From Plasticicumulans acidivorans (GTDB lineage: Bacteria > Pseudomonadota > Gammaproteobacteria > Competibacterales > Competibacteraceae): a DNA stretch of 64,000 bases. The translations under genes were made by a program, and so were the position numbers. Below, piece after piece: positions 10,648-19,677 of the stretch. Under the pieces are notes generated by a model that was given only the letters and a program-made list of their open reading frames with translations, had not been told where the DNA came from and ran no database searches. Location of the stretch: contig NZ_QGTJ01000001.1 in assembly GCF_003182095.1 (NCBI RefSeq), positions 555,878 through 619,877 on the forward strand, in the 5' to 3' direction. The number at the start of each line of letters is the position of its first letter. Position 1 is the stretch's first letter.

Positions 10648-11301
10648 TCAGTGCAGCCCGGCGGCCATGCGCCGTAACCAGCCGTCCGCCTGCGCCGCGG
10701 GGCAGTTTTGCAGATTGGCGAACAGGCGCAGCGGCAGTTCACCGAAACCGTATCGTGCACGCAGCGTGACCGCGATGTGCAGCCACAAATGCGCGGTCAT
10801 CTGCGCATCGGCGAGCGCGCGATGGCAGACACCATCGCTCGGCAAGCCAGCCCAGTGCACCAGCGTGGCGAGCTTATGTGCCGGTGCCTGCGGAAACACC
10901 CGCCGCGACACCCGCATGCTGCACAGCATCGGCTGCGTCCGCTGCAGCCCCTCCCGCGCCAGCTCGGCATCGAGAAAACGCCGATCGAAGCTTGCGTTAT
11001 GAGCCACCAGCGGCGTGCTGCCGATGAAACGGGCCAGCGCCGGCAGCACCTCAGCCGCCGGTGGTGCGCCGCGCAGCATGGCGTTGCTGATACCGGTTAA
11101 TTGCTCGATGAACGGTGGCACCCACGCCCCGGTGCGCACCAGACTCTGAAAGTGCTCGGTCAGACGGCCGTTGACGATGCGCACGGCACCGACCTCGGTG
11201 ATGCGGGCACCCTGCTGCGGACTCATGCCGGTGGTCTCGAAATCGATGACGACGAACGCCCCGCACGCCTCCGCCGCCGGCGTCAGATTCGACCTCGACA
11301 C
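10648..11301 (-). CDS. DnaQ-like 3'-5' exonuclease (DEDDh)
   Basis: Single-domain exonuclease related to the DNA polymerase III epsilon subunit or PolC proofreading domain. DEDDh residues are visible: VVIDFETTG (Asp, Glu), LVAHNASFDRRFLD (Asp) and HRALADAQMTAHLW (His, Asp). A GTG start at 11301 is chosen because AGGAG lies 8 nt upstream; the longer frame to 11352 would run into the neighbouring permease. About 217 residues. It lacks the tau-binding tail expected of a replicative epsilon subunit, so it is more likely an accessory exonuclease than DnaQ itself. Confidence 0.88.
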   Translation of the reverse strand: MSRSNLTPAAEACGAFVVIDFETTGMSPQQGARITEVGAVRIVNGRLTEHFQSLVRTGAWVPPFIEQLTGISNAMLRGAPPAAEVLPALARFIGSTPLVAHNASFDRRFLDAELAREGLQRTQPMLCSMRVSRRVFPQAPAHKLATLVHWAGLPSDGVCHRALADAQMTAHLWLHIAVTLRARYGFGELPLRLFANLQNCPAAQADGWLRRMAAGLH

Positions 11302-11329
11302 GCTGGTTTCTCCTGCCATCGGCGTGCGC

Positions 11330-12112
11330 TCATACCAGCAGCAGCTTGCCACCGGTCATCAGCAGAATCACAGCCAGCAGCTGACGCACCCATTTGCCGT
11401 CGATGCGATGGCTGGCATGCGAACCGATGATGACACCGGGCACCGAGCCCAGCAGCAGCATGCCGAGCAAGGGCCAGTCGATGCTGCCGATCGCCGAATG
11501 ACCGAGACCGGCGATCAGCGTCAGCGGAATCGCATGGGCGATGTCGGTCGCCACCAGCCGGGTCGGCGTCAGCCGGTAGGGATAGAGGTAGACCAGCATG
11601 ACGACGCCGAGCGCCCCGGCCCCGACGGAGGTCAAGGTCACCAGCACGCCCAGGATCAGACCCGCCAGCACTGTCAACGCCCCCTGATAACGCTTGAATT
11701 CGATGGGCTTTTCAGTGCGCAGGTGCTGACCGATGCGATGCAGCTGGGTACGGAACAGGACCGACAGACTGGTCAGCGCCAGCGCCAGTCCCAACCCGCG
11801 CATGATCAGATGCTGCAGTTCGGGATCGGGCTTGTGCGTACTCAGCAGCCACAGCGTCAGCAGCGCCGCCGGAATACTGCCGCTGGCCAGCCGGCGCAGA
11901 ACCACCCAGTCGATCGCCCCCTTGCTGCCGTGCACCCAGGAGCCGAAGGTCTTGGTAATTGCCGCATAGAGCAGATCGGTACCCACGGCCGTCTGCGGCG
12001 CCACGCCGAGCAGCAACACCAGAATCGGCGTCATCAGCGCCCCGCCGCCGACACCGGTCAGACCGACCAACAGCCCGACGATGAAGCCCGCTACCGTATT
12101 CACCCATTCCAT
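11330..12112 (-). CDS. Sulfite exporter TauE/SafE family membrane protein (TSUP)
   Basis: Inner-membrane permease of the TSUP family, associated with export or import of sulfonates, sulfite or related anions. 260 residues with about eight hydrophobic segments and the repeated family motifs LLVGLTGVGGGALMTPIL (near residue 15) and VTLTSVGAGALGVVML (near residue 160), characteristic of the two-fold repeat. A weak AAAGG site precedes the ATG. It ends close to the exonuclease start, so the two may share a transcript. The substrate cannot be inferred from the sequence. Confidence 0.9.
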   Translation of the reverse strand: MEWVNTVAGFIVGLLVGLTGVGGGALMTPILVLLLGVAPQTAVGTDLLYAAITKTFGSWVHGSKGAIDWVVLRRLASGSIPAALLTLWLLSTHKPDPELQHLIMRGLGLALALTSLSVLFRTQLHRIGQHLRTEKPIEFKRYQGALTVLAGLILGVLVTLTSVGAGALGVVMLVYLYPYRLTPTRLVATDIAHAIPLTLIAGLGHSAIGSIDWPLLGMLLLGSVPGVIIGSHASHRIDGKWVRQLLAVILLMTGGKLLLV

Positions 12113-12354
12113 ATCAGAACCTTTGCAGCGCTAACGCCGGCCACCCAGCCGACGGCATCCCGTTCTTTTCCGTACCGCCGCGATCATCGAGACGTGCGCG
12201 TGGACGGTACCTCGATCTGTCTCAATGCTATTAGCTATTAAAATAATCCAACAAATTCTTTTTAGTCATAAAGCAAGCATCATAAAGTTGGGGTCACATT
12301 TTCAAAGAGACCCGCCGCGCGCGGACCATTTTCCGCCATCGCCATGAGCCGCCC

Positions 12355-13182
12355 ATGAGCCAGAACTGCACCGTCGATGATACCGCCCCGACCGAAACCG
12401 CCCACGCGCTGACCATCCGCGATATCCGCTGGTGGTCGCCAACGCTGTTCTCGCTGACGCTGGAGCGCCCCGAAGCCTTCCGCTTCCTGTCCGGCCAGTT
12501 CGCCCGCCTCGGCCTGCCGGTCGACGGCGAGTGGGTCTGGCGCGCCTATTCGATCTGCTCATCGGTCTACGATGAACAGCTCGAATTTCTCTCGATCGTC
12601 GTTCCCGACGGGGTCTTCACGCAGGCGCTGAAGGACATCCAGGTCGGCGACACCCTGTGGGTCGACAAACGCAACTTCGGCACGCTGACCACCGATCGCT
12701 TCCGCGCCCAGGACGAGCTGTGGATGCTCGCCACCGGCACCGGGCTGGCGCCGTTCATGTCGGTGCTGCGCGATCCCTACACCTGGGAACGCTTCGAACG
12801 TGTGGTGCTGGTACACAGCGTGCGCAACAGCGATGAGCTCGCCTACCGCGAGTGGCTGGAAAACCTCGCCGGGGACGAGCTGTTCGGCGAGTTCGCCGAG
12901 CGTTTCCGCTACATCAAGGTCGTCACCCGCGAGGAATGTCCGGGCGCCTTTGCCCTGCGCATTCCCGAGCTGGTGCAGACCGGCATCCTCGAACGCGCCG
13001 CGGGGCTGGAATTTTCAGCCGAGCGCTCGGCGGTGATGCTGTGCGGCAACCCGGCGATGCTGCGGCAGATGAAAACCGTGCTGCAGGAGCGCGGGCTGAG
13101 CGTCAACAAGAAAAGCTCGCCCGGCAACATCCTCTGGGAAAACGGCTTCCTGCCCGAAGACAACCGTCAGCCCGACCTCTGA
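12355..13182 (+). CDS. fpr: Ferredoxin/flavodoxin-NADP reductase
   Basis: FAD enzyme passing electrons between NADPH and ferredoxin or flavodoxin. 275 residues: FAD-binding barrel with FLSGQFARLGL and the FAD signature RAYSICSSVYDE, then an NADP domain with LATGTGLAPFMSVLRD and VMLCGNPAMLRQM. The C-terminus (NILWENGFLPED) is slightly extended past the terminal aromatic region. Its small size and motifs match the bacterial Fpr class rather than plant-type FNR. No strong ribosome site is visible. Confidence 0.93.
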   Translation: MSQNCTVDDTAPTETAHALTIRDIRWWSPTLFSLTLERPEAFRFLSGQFARLGLPVDGEWVWRAYSICSSVYDEQLEFLSIVVPDGVFTQALKDIQVGDTLWVDKRNFGTLTTDRFRAQDELWMLATGTGLAPFMSVLRDPYTWERFERVVLVHSVRNSDELAYREWLENLAGDELFGEFAERFRYIKVVTREECPGAFALRIPELVQTGILERAAGLEFSAERSAVMLCGNPAMLRQMKTVLQERGLSVNKKSSPGNILWENGFLPEDNRQPDL

Positions 13183-13434
13183 GCAGCCGCAGCGGCTGCC
13201 CGGATACGCAGCGGGCACGATTGCACAAACAGTGACAGCGCCTCGTCCGCGCGTTTGGCGGCGTTGCCCGTGACTGCAGTTGGCCACGGGCGGCGTGCCG
13301 GCCGCCGCTACGGCCGACCACGGGACACGGGCATGGCAGGCCCCATGACTCCGGCCGCTGCTGCACCGGCTCCACTATGCTGACAGCAGCGTTTCACGCT
13401 GAAGGAAATCACTCTGGAGCAGGAGTATCGAGCC

Positions 13435-13764
13435 ATGGATTGCCCCACATCCCGCGAAGAACAGGCCTTGCCGAACACCTTCAAACTCGCCAGAGCGGCC
13501 AATGGCCGCCTGATGCTGGAGAACATGCAACTGAGCGAGCGCGATTGGCAGGCGGTCGCCGCACTTCTCGAACGACGCGGGTTTTCCCGTACCGGCAAGA
13601 CGGTGAACGGCGCCGACACGGTGATTTATCAGGACTTCGTCCGCGACGCCATCACGCTGGCCGCCGGCTGGGATACCTGGACCGGCCATTACCTGCTGGC
13701 CGGCAACGCAGAGGGCGACCGGTTCCTGCAGGAGCTGCACCAGCAGATCGCTCAGGCAGATTAG
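13435..13764 (+). CDS. Hypothetical protein (109 aa)
   Basis: Small soluble protein that I do not recognise. AGGAG lies 9 nt before the ATG, supporting translation. It has mixed alpha/beta character, no signal peptide, no membrane segment and a single N-terminal cysteine. The middle (RGFSRTGKTVNGADTVIYQDFV) resembles a small substrate-binding or dodecin-like fold only superficially. It converges on the ZntB gene, whose stop lies 9 nt away on the opposite strand. Confidence 0.65.
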   Translation: MDCPTSREEQALPNTFKLARAANGRLMLENMQLSERDWQAVAALLERRGFSRTGKTVNGADTVIYQDFVRDAITLAAGWDTWTGHYLLAGNAEGDRFLQELHQQIAQAD

Positions 13765-13772
13765 CGGCTGCC

Positions 13773-14786
13773 TCAGAACTTGCGCTTGAGGAACAGCAGC
13801 GCAAAGGTGCCGGCACCGGCACCGCAGACCAGCAGCATCACCGGCCAGAAGCCGTGATCGCCGCCGGCGAACGGCAGGCCGGAGGTGTTCATGCCGAAGA
13901 TGCCGGTGATCAGCGTCATCGGTGAGAACACCGCGGTCAGCACCGAGAGCACGTAGAGGTTGCGATTGGTGGTTTCAGCCAGTCGGCCGGCCAGTTCTTC
14001 CTGCAGCAGCTTGGCGCGCTCATAGAGTTCGCGTTCATCGGCGAGCAGAAAGCCGAGGTCATCGACCACCTCGCCGAGGATGCGCCGGTCGTTGGCATCG
14101 AGCCAGGCCGGTGCACGTTTGAGCAGACGGATCAGCGCGTTGCGCTCCGGCCCGCAGCCGCGGCGCAGGCGCGCGCAGCCGCGACGGATGCGCCCCAGCC
14201 CTTCGCGCTCGGAAATCCCCCCGATGAGGATCTCCTCCTCGATCTCGTCGACCTGTTCGACCATCTCGTCAACCAGGCTCTCCAGCGCCTCGGTGCGCAT
14301 GGCGATGAGCTGCGCGGCGAGGCCGATGCCGCTGTCGTCGGTCGCGCCGCTGCGCACGGCGAGGCGCAGCCGGTCGGGGCTGCGCAGCGGCTCGATGCGC
14401 GCGCTGACCAGCAGACGATGATTGGCGTAGAACCACAGGCTCGCCAGCTCACCCGGCTCGGCGGTCTCGGTGCCATCGCTGTAGACCAGATCGTTGATGA
14501 CACCGAGCAGGCCTTCGCCGATCGCCTCCAGCCGGCAGCGGTCCTCGCGCTCGGCGAGCGCCTGACGGAATGCCACCGGCAGGAACTCGGCCTGCGCCAG
14601 CCAGCGTTTGGCGCGGGCGCGGCCGAGATTGAAGTGCAGCCAGATCACCGAGTCGCCCGCCGCCAGCGCCGCCTCCACGCCGGCCAGGCCGATGCGCTCG
14701 GCCGGCGCATCGCGCCACAGACGAAAACCGCAGATCACACCATCTTCAGGGCTCAGCGCCTGCAACAGGCTTTCGGCTTGTGCCAT
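13773..14786 (-). CDS. zntB: CorA-family zinc/divalent cation transporter, ZntB type
   Basis: Pentameric inner-membrane channel or transporter for zinc or related divalent cations. 337 residues: cytoplasmic N-terminal domain, a long charged helix (about 170-290), then two C-terminal membrane segments. The family signature GMN is present in GIFGMNTSGLPF just after the first membrane helix, and the protein ends in a short basic tail (LKRKF). The VIWLHFNL element near residue 48 is typical of ZntB. CorA itself cannot be fully excluded. Confidence 0.9.
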   Translation of the reverse strand: MAQAESLLQALSPEDGVICGFRLWRDAPAERIGLAGVEAALAAGDSVIWLHFNLGRARAKRWLAQAEFLPVAFRQALAEREDRCRLEAIGEGLLGVINDLVYSDGTETAEPGELASLWFYANHRLLVSARIEPLRSPDRLRLAVRSGATDDSGIGLAAQLIAMRTEALESLVDEMVEQVDEIEEEILIGGISEREGLGRIRRGCARLRRGCGPERNALIRLLKRAPAWLDANDRRILGEVVDDLGFLLADERELYERAKLLQEELAGRLAETTNRNLYVLSVLTAVFSPMTLITGIFGMNTSGLPFAGGDHGFWPVMLLVCGAGAGTFALLFLKRKF

Positions 14787-14885
14787 GGCTTGCTTCCCCG
14801 TCCCGCCCGCGATGTCCGCCGACCATTCTGCACTGGCAACGGTGGCGGATGCATGGCGGGATGCGTCGGCGGCAGCGCTGCCGTG

Positions 14886-15656
14886 TCAGTCCTGCACCAC
14901 ACGGGCGTGCAGCGGCTGCAGCGGACGGTTGTTGTCATGCTCGTGCATCGCTGCGCGGAAGCGCTCGATCTGCGCCTTGGAAACCTCGACCGGCTGCTTG
15001 AGCACGATCCAGGTCACCCCCTCGCTGCACGGCGGTGTGGTCAGTGAGCCGGCGTAAGTGTAATAGGCCAGATCTGCCGGCAGCAGCGCATGCGGGTCCA
15101 CCGGCGAAGCATCGGCAGGGTCGAGGTGCTGGCCGCTGTTATCCGGCATGTAGCGCCACCAGGATTCGAGCGTGGCGTTGGCCGCGCCTTCGACGAACAT
15201 CACGCCGATGACTGCCAGCTTGCCATTGGCATCGCGGTGTACGAAATGCGCTTCCGCCGGGAAGGGCACTCCGTTGATGTGGTGCTCGCTCGGCGCGTGA
15301 AAATGCACCTGCAGCAGCTTGAGCCCGCGCTCACCGAGCTGCAGCTCGCTGCCGTTGTCGATCGTGTACTGCACCGTGTGGCCGTTGTTGACGGCGTGGA
15401 TCGCCGCCGCCTGGTACTTCAGCGTCAGCGGCGTCAGTTCCTTGTCGTCGGTCGCGCGGACGTCGATCGGCGACTGCTGCTGACCAAGCTTGCAGCTGGT
15501 GTATTCGGCGCTGAGATCGCCCCAGTGCTCAGGCCCCTCTTCCCCGCTGTACCCCCAGTGCACGGCGTGCCCATCGCCGGCGTGTGTGGGCAGCCAGGCA
15601 CTGGCGCCGAGCAGCGCCGCCAGCAACAGATTCCGCGGGGACAACTTCAGCTTCAT
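14886..15656 (-). CDS. Periplasmic alpha-carbonic anhydrase
   Basis: Interconverts CO2 and bicarbonate. 256 residues starting at 15656, where GGAG is 9 nt upstream (an alternative ATG lies at 15665). A signal peptide of about 26 residues (KLK, hydrophobic core, cleavage near THA-GDG) sends it to the periplasm. The alpha-class zinc ligands are visible as His118 and His120 in VHFHAPSEHH and His137 in AEAHFVH. SPIDV and the TTPPCSEGV motif are also conserved, and Cys55 and the TPPC cysteine could form the usual disulfide. Confidence 0.94.
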   Translation of the reverse strand: MKLKLSPRNLLLAALLGASAWLPTHAGDGHAVHWGYSGEEGPEHWGDLSAEYTSCKLGQQQSPIDVRATDDKELTPLTLKYQAAAIHAVNNGHTVQYTIDNGSELQLGERGLKLLQVHFHAPSEHHINGVPFPAEAHFVHRDANGKLAVIGVMFVEGAANATLESWWRYMPDNSGQHLDPADASPVDPHALLPADLAYYTYAGSLTTPPCSEGVTWIVLKQPVEVSKAQIERFRAAMHEHDNNRPLQPLHARVVQD

Positions 15657-15863
15657 CGGATCCATCTCCAGACCTCGTCTCGTTCGGTTTCGTGACCGAT
15701 TTCTTGATGCACGCCATGTCCGCAAGAACGGCGCGCGGCAGACGAAATGAAGCCCGCGCGGTCCCCACGGCCGGCGTGCGTGTGGACACCTCGCCGGTAT
15801 GGGCGGCAAGGTGTCGCGGTTTTATCAGAAAAAATTACAGGCGTTGATAAATCTGACACTTGT

Positions 15864-16490
15864 TTAAGGCTGCAGCTCGGGCCGCTTCCAGCCGATCAGG
15901 TAGGGATCGAGCAGCCACCAGCGCCCGCCGTGCTCGATCAGCTCGATGCGACGGGCGTGGTCAGCGGGCCAGGGCTGATTGAGGTAGTTCTGCTCGGCCA
16001 CCTCGACGCCATCCGCGAGCCGGCGCGTGACGATGGCGACATGACCGGTACGCAGATAGTCACGACCGTAGACCAGCAGGTCACCGACCTCGGGCGCGCT
16101 GTCGGCGCCGTTGAGGAACGCGCGCAGCGGAAACTCGGCGCCATCGGCAACGCGCTGCACCGAGTCGATCCGCGTCCAGATATCGGCGGCGACGTCGACA
16201 TCGCCGAACACCACGCCGTGACGCGCCAGCAGCCAGCGGCGGGCGTATTCGACGCACTGCCACTGGATGCCGGTGTAGGTGCCGTCGAGGCGATTCGGCC
16301 GCGGCAGCACGCAGCGCGCGCTGCAATTGGAATAGGCCTCGACGCCGGCCGGCGAGCGACCGAGCACGCTGCCAAACGTGGCGACGCAGTCGGTGCGGCA
16401 GGCCGGCGGCAGCGCACTCTCCTCGGCCGACAATGGCGCACCGGCCAGGCTGGCAAGCAGCGCGAACAGAATGACGCGGGCAGTGGGCAT
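15864..16490 (-). CDS. Secreted CHAP-domain amidase-like protein
   Basis: Predicted cysteine amidohydrolase or peptidase of the CHAP/NlpC-P60 clan, acting outside the cytoplasm. A signal peptide (about 22 residues, MPTARVILFALLASLAGAPL) is followed by a cysteine-rich segment and the CHAP core: catalytic Cys in GIQWQCVEYARRWL and His in TGHVAIVTRR. GGAG precedes the ATG by 8 nt. Relatives include amidase domains of glutathionylspermidine synthetases, so a peptidoglycan or peptide-amide substrate is plausible, but the substrate is unknown. Confidence 0.8.
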   Translation of the reverse strand: MPTARVILFALLASLAGAPLSAEESALPPACRTDCVATFGSVLGRSPAGVEAYSNCSARCVLPRPNRLDGTYTGIQWQCVEYARRWLLARHGVVFGDVDVAADIWTRIDSVQRVADGAEFPLRAFLNGADSAPEVGDLLVYGRDYLRTGHVAIVTRRLADGVEVAEQNYLNQPWPADHARRIELIEHGGRWWLLDPYLIGWKRPELQP

Positions 16491-16555
16491 CGGGCGGTCT
16501 CCGGCAGGACGTTCGCCGGCAGCCTACGGGCTGGGCCGGCGAGCGTCACCCAGGA

Positions 16556-17971
16556 TCACAGCCCGGTGTGTGCGGCGATGAAGCGTTTGATCTGCTCGGC
16601 GTCGGCATCCATCACCTCGAAGCGCTGCGGCAGCGTTTCGAGATCGGCGTAGCCCTGCGGGCGCGGCGGCTTGCGGCCGAGCGCCTCGACGAGGGTTTCC
16701 TCGAACTTCGCCGGCAGCGCCGTTTCCAGCACGATCATCGGCACGCCGGCTTCGCGCTGCTCCAGCGCGACCTTGAGTCCGTCGGCGGTATGGGTGTCGA
16801 TGATGACGCCGTACTGGGCCTCGGTGGTGCGGATGGTATCCAGGCGATCGGCATGCGTGCTGCGCCCGGAGACAAAGCCATAACGCGTGCCGACTTCAGC
16901 AAACAACGGCGTGCCGGCCAGGCTGAAGCTGCCCTCGCGCTCAAGCTGCTGCCACAGCGCGCGCACCTGCGCGGCGTCGCGCCCGCACAGATCGAAGATG
17001 AAGCGCTCGAAATTCGAGGCCTTGGAAATGTCCATCGACGGACTCGACGTGTGGAAGGTCTCGGCCGAGGCGCGCACACGGTAGACACCCGTGCGGAAAA
17101 ACTCGTCGAGCACGTCGTTTTCGTTGGTCGCCAGCACCAGACGGCGGATCGGCAGCCCCATCTGCCGGGCGATGTGGCCGGCGCAGATATTGCCGAAATT
17201 GCCGCTCGGCACAGCGAAGGAGACGACCTCATCATCACTGCGCGTCGCCGCGAAATAGCCGCGGAAGTAGTAGACGACCTGGGCGACGACGCGCGCCCAG
17301 TTGATCGAATTGACGGTGCCGATCTTCTGCCGCGCCTTGAAGGCGTGGTCATTGGACACCGCTTTGACGATGTCCTGACAGTCGTCGAACACGCCGCGGA
17401 CGGCCAGGTTGAAGATATTCGGGTCCTGCAGACTGAACATCTGCGCGGTCTGGAAAGCGCTCATCTTGCCGTACGGCGAGAGCATGAACACGCGAATGCC
17501 GTGCTTGCCGCGCATCGCGTACTCGGCGCTCGAACCGGTATCGCCGCTGGTCGCGCCGAGGATGTTGAGCTCCTGGCCGGCGCGCGTCAGCACGTACTCG
17601 AACAGATTGCCGAGCAGCTGCATCGCCATATCCTTGAACGCCAGCGTCGGGCCGTTGGACAGTTCGAGGATGTGCAGGCCGGGTTCGAGCGTCTTCAGCG
17701 GCGTGATCGCCGGCGTGCGGTAGACCTGCTCGGTGTAGGTGCGCGCGGTGATCGCCCGCAGGTCTGCGGGCGGGATGTCGGTGGCAAACTTGCGGATGAT
17801 CTCGAAGGCCAGCTCTGCGTAGGGCAGCCCGCGCCAGGCGGCCAGCTCGGCCTTCGTCACCTGCGGATACTGCTGCGGCAGGTAGAGCCCGCCATCCGGC
17901 GCCAGGCCGGCGAGCAGGATCTCGGAGAAGGACTTGGGCGTCGCATCGCCCCGGGTGCTGAGGTACTGCAT
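16556..17971 (-). CDS. thrC: Threonine synthase
   Basis: PLP enzyme converting O-phosphohomoserine to threonine. 471 residues, with the N-terminal Thr-synthase domain (MQYLSTRGDATPKSFSEIL) and the PLP lysine in GPTLAFKDMAMQLLG. The phosphate-binding region SGDTGSSAEYAM and the SGNFGNICAGHIARQMGLP segment are intact. AGGAA precedes the ATG. It stands alone here, without hom or thrB beside it. Confidence 0.96.
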   Translation of the reverse strand: MQYLSTRGDATPKSFSEILLAGLAPDGGLYLPQQYPQVTKAELAAWRGLPYAELAFEIIRKFATDIPPADLRAITARTYTEQVYRTPAITPLKTLEPGLHILELSNGPTLAFKDMAMQLLGNLFEYVLTRAGQELNILGATSGDTGSSAEYAMRGKHGIRVFMLSPYGKMSAFQTAQMFSLQDPNIFNLAVRGVFDDCQDIVKAVSNDHAFKARQKIGTVNSINWARVVAQVVYYFRGYFAATRSDDEVVSFAVPSGNFGNICAGHIARQMGLPIRRLVLATNENDVLDEFFRTGVYRVRASAETFHTSSPSMDISKASNFERFIFDLCGRDAAQVRALWQQLEREGSFSLAGTPLFAEVGTRYGFVSGRSTHADRLDTIRTTEAQYGVIIDTHTADGLKVALEQREAGVPMIVLETALPAKFEETLVEALGRKPPRPQGYADLETLPQRFEVMDADAEQIKRFIAAHTGL

Positions 17972-18048
17972 TCGCGGGATTCCTGCGCAGGGTCAACGTG
18001 GAGGACGCGCGATTATACGCGGGCCTCCCGACCCCGTCCCGCGCCGCC

Positions 18049-18546
18049 TCAGTCCCAGCCGCCGGCGCTGCGCCCGAGCTCGTAGTAGCCGCCGCTGAAG
18101 AACAGCAGCGGCTCGCCGTCCTCGCGGTCGAGCGCCTCGACACGGCCGATCAGCAGCAGGTGATCGCCGCCGGGCACGGTCTGCTCCAGCCGGCACTGCA
18201 GGCGCGCCAGGCAGCCGTCGATCAGCGGCGCGCCACCGAGGCCGGGCTGCCAGACGACGCCGGCGAATTTGTCATCGCCCGAGGCGGCGAAGCGGTTCGA
18301 CAGGGCTTTCTGCTCAAGCTTGAGGACGTTGACCGTGAAATGGCCATTGGCCTCGAAGGCGGCGCAGCTCGGTGTGTGCCTGTTGATGCTCCACAGCACC
18401 AGCGGCGGATCGAGCGACAGCGACGCGAAGGAATTGATGGTGAGGCCAACCGGTCGACCGGCGGTATCGACGGTCGCGGCGATCGCCACCCCAGTGGCGA
18501 ACTGTCCGAGCGTGCGGCGCAGGGTCAGACTGTCGAAAGCGGTCAT
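18049..18546 (-). CDS. Flavin reductase family (FMN-binding split barrel) protein
   Basis: NAD(P)H:flavin oxidoreductase of the HpaC/flavin-reductase-like family, usually supplying reduced flavin to a monooxygenase. 165 residues with the signature RRTLGQFATGVAIAAT, GLTINSFASLSLDPPLVLWS and GDDKFAGV. A start at 18546 fits homologues that begin just before the first helix; the frame upstream to 18678 is not conserved-looking. No partner oxygenase is adjacent, so the physiological electron acceptor is unknown. Confidence 0.87.
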   Translation of the reverse strand: MTAFDSLTLRRTLGQFATGVAIAATVDTAGRPVGLTINSFASLSLDPPLVLWSINRHTPSCAAFEANGHFTVNVLKLEQKALSNRFAASGDDKFAGVVWQPGLGGAPLIDGCLARLQCRLEQTVPGGDHLLLIGRVEALDREDGEPLLFFSGGYYELGRSAGGWD

Positions 18547-18629
18547 CGGCAGGGTTCCAGACGGCCCATCCCGGGCCGGATCGTAAAAGGCGGAGGCAGG
18601 CCAGCCCCCGGAGAACAAGATTATGCATG

Positions 18630-19562
18630 CTACCCGGCCGTCGACCTTTCGACCACCGCCGGCGACGCCGGCAGGCAAGCCGGTGACTCATGCTCCGCCC
18701 CCTGCTCACGCAAGCAGGCGAGAAAAGCCTCGCGCGCCGCGTGGCGTCCGGCGTCCTCACGCCAGATCAGCAGTGTATCGACCTGCGCCAGCGCCGCCGG
18801 CAGCGGATGCACCGCGATCGTTCCCAGTCGCCGCGCCGGCTCGACCACGCTCGCCGGCAGCAGCGACACGCCCATGCCGGCCGCCACACAGCCGATGATC
18901 GCCTCGAACGAGCCGAAGCCGCTGATGCGCAGCGGCGCGATGCCGGCCTGCGCCACCCATTGCTCAAGCCGGCGCCGATAGCCGCAGCCGGGCCGGAACG
19001 CCAGCAGGTGCGCTCGCGGCAGATCGTGCGGCGTGCGCACCGGCGCCACGTCAGCCGCAGTGATCAGCACCAGCGTCTCGGTGAACACGCGCTCGCTGCA
19101 CAGCTGCGCGTGTTCCTGCGGGGCGCTGACCAGCGCGCAGTCGAGACGATAGGCCAGCACCTCGGCGACGAGCTGATCGCTCGGTCCGGTATCGAGCTGC
19201 AGCTCGACCTGCGGATGGCGGCGATGGAACCCCGCCAGCGCCTGCGGCAGACGCGCCGCCGCCGCCGTTTCCATCGCGCCGATCAGCAGGGGGCCGTGCG
19301 GCGTCTGGTCGACACGCACCGCCTGTTGGGCAGCCTGCGCCAGGCCGAGCAGCTGGCCGGCATAGCCGAGCAGCGTGCGCCCGGCGGGCGTGATCTGCAG
19401 GCGGCGGTTGGCCCGGTGAAACAGCGGCGTGCCGAGGGAGTCTTCGAGCTGACGCAGACGCGCGGTGACGTTCGACTGCACGTAATGCAGGCGCCGCGCC
19501 GCCGCGCTGACGCTGCCCTCCTCGGCCACGGTCTTGAAGATGCGCAGGGATTGCAGGTCCAT
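18630..19562 (-). CDS. LysR-family transcriptional regulator
   Basis: 310-residue regulator with an N-terminal winged HTH (MDLQSLRIFKTVAEEGSVSA, residues 1-65) and a LysR substrate-binding domain (about 90-290). The start at 19562 has GGAG 5 nt upstream, better than the upstream ATG codons. It is transcribed away from the MFS transporter at 19678, the usual arrangement for a regulator of its neighbour, with the 115-nt gap as the likely operator region. Confidence 0.92.
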   Translation of the reverse strand: MDLQSLRIFKTVAEEGSVSAAARRLHYVQSNVTARLRQLEDSLGTPLFHRANRRLQITPAGRTLLGYAGQLLGLAQAAQQAVRVDQTPHGPLLIGAMETAAAARLPQALAGFHRRHPQVELQLDTGPSDQLVAEVLAYRLDCALVSAPQEHAQLCSERVFTETLVLITAADVAPVRTPHDLPRAHLLAFRPGCGYRRRLEQWVAQAGIAPLRISGFGSFEAIIGCVAAGMGVSLLPASVVEPARRLGTIAVHPLPAALAQVDTLLIWREDAGRHAAREAFLACLREQGAEHESPACLPASPAVVERSTAG

Positions 19563-19677
19563 GAAGACTCCATCCATCATTTTTAGTGATATGTTTACCG
19601 CATAATCTTTCATTATTCACGATGCGTGAATCCCTCTAGGCTATCGGCTCCCTCCCGCCTGCGAGCCGAGGTCCGCC

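Noticed and set aside
16568..18085. 505-codon open frame on the plus strand
   Set aside because: Antisense shadow of threonine synthase, no domain features.
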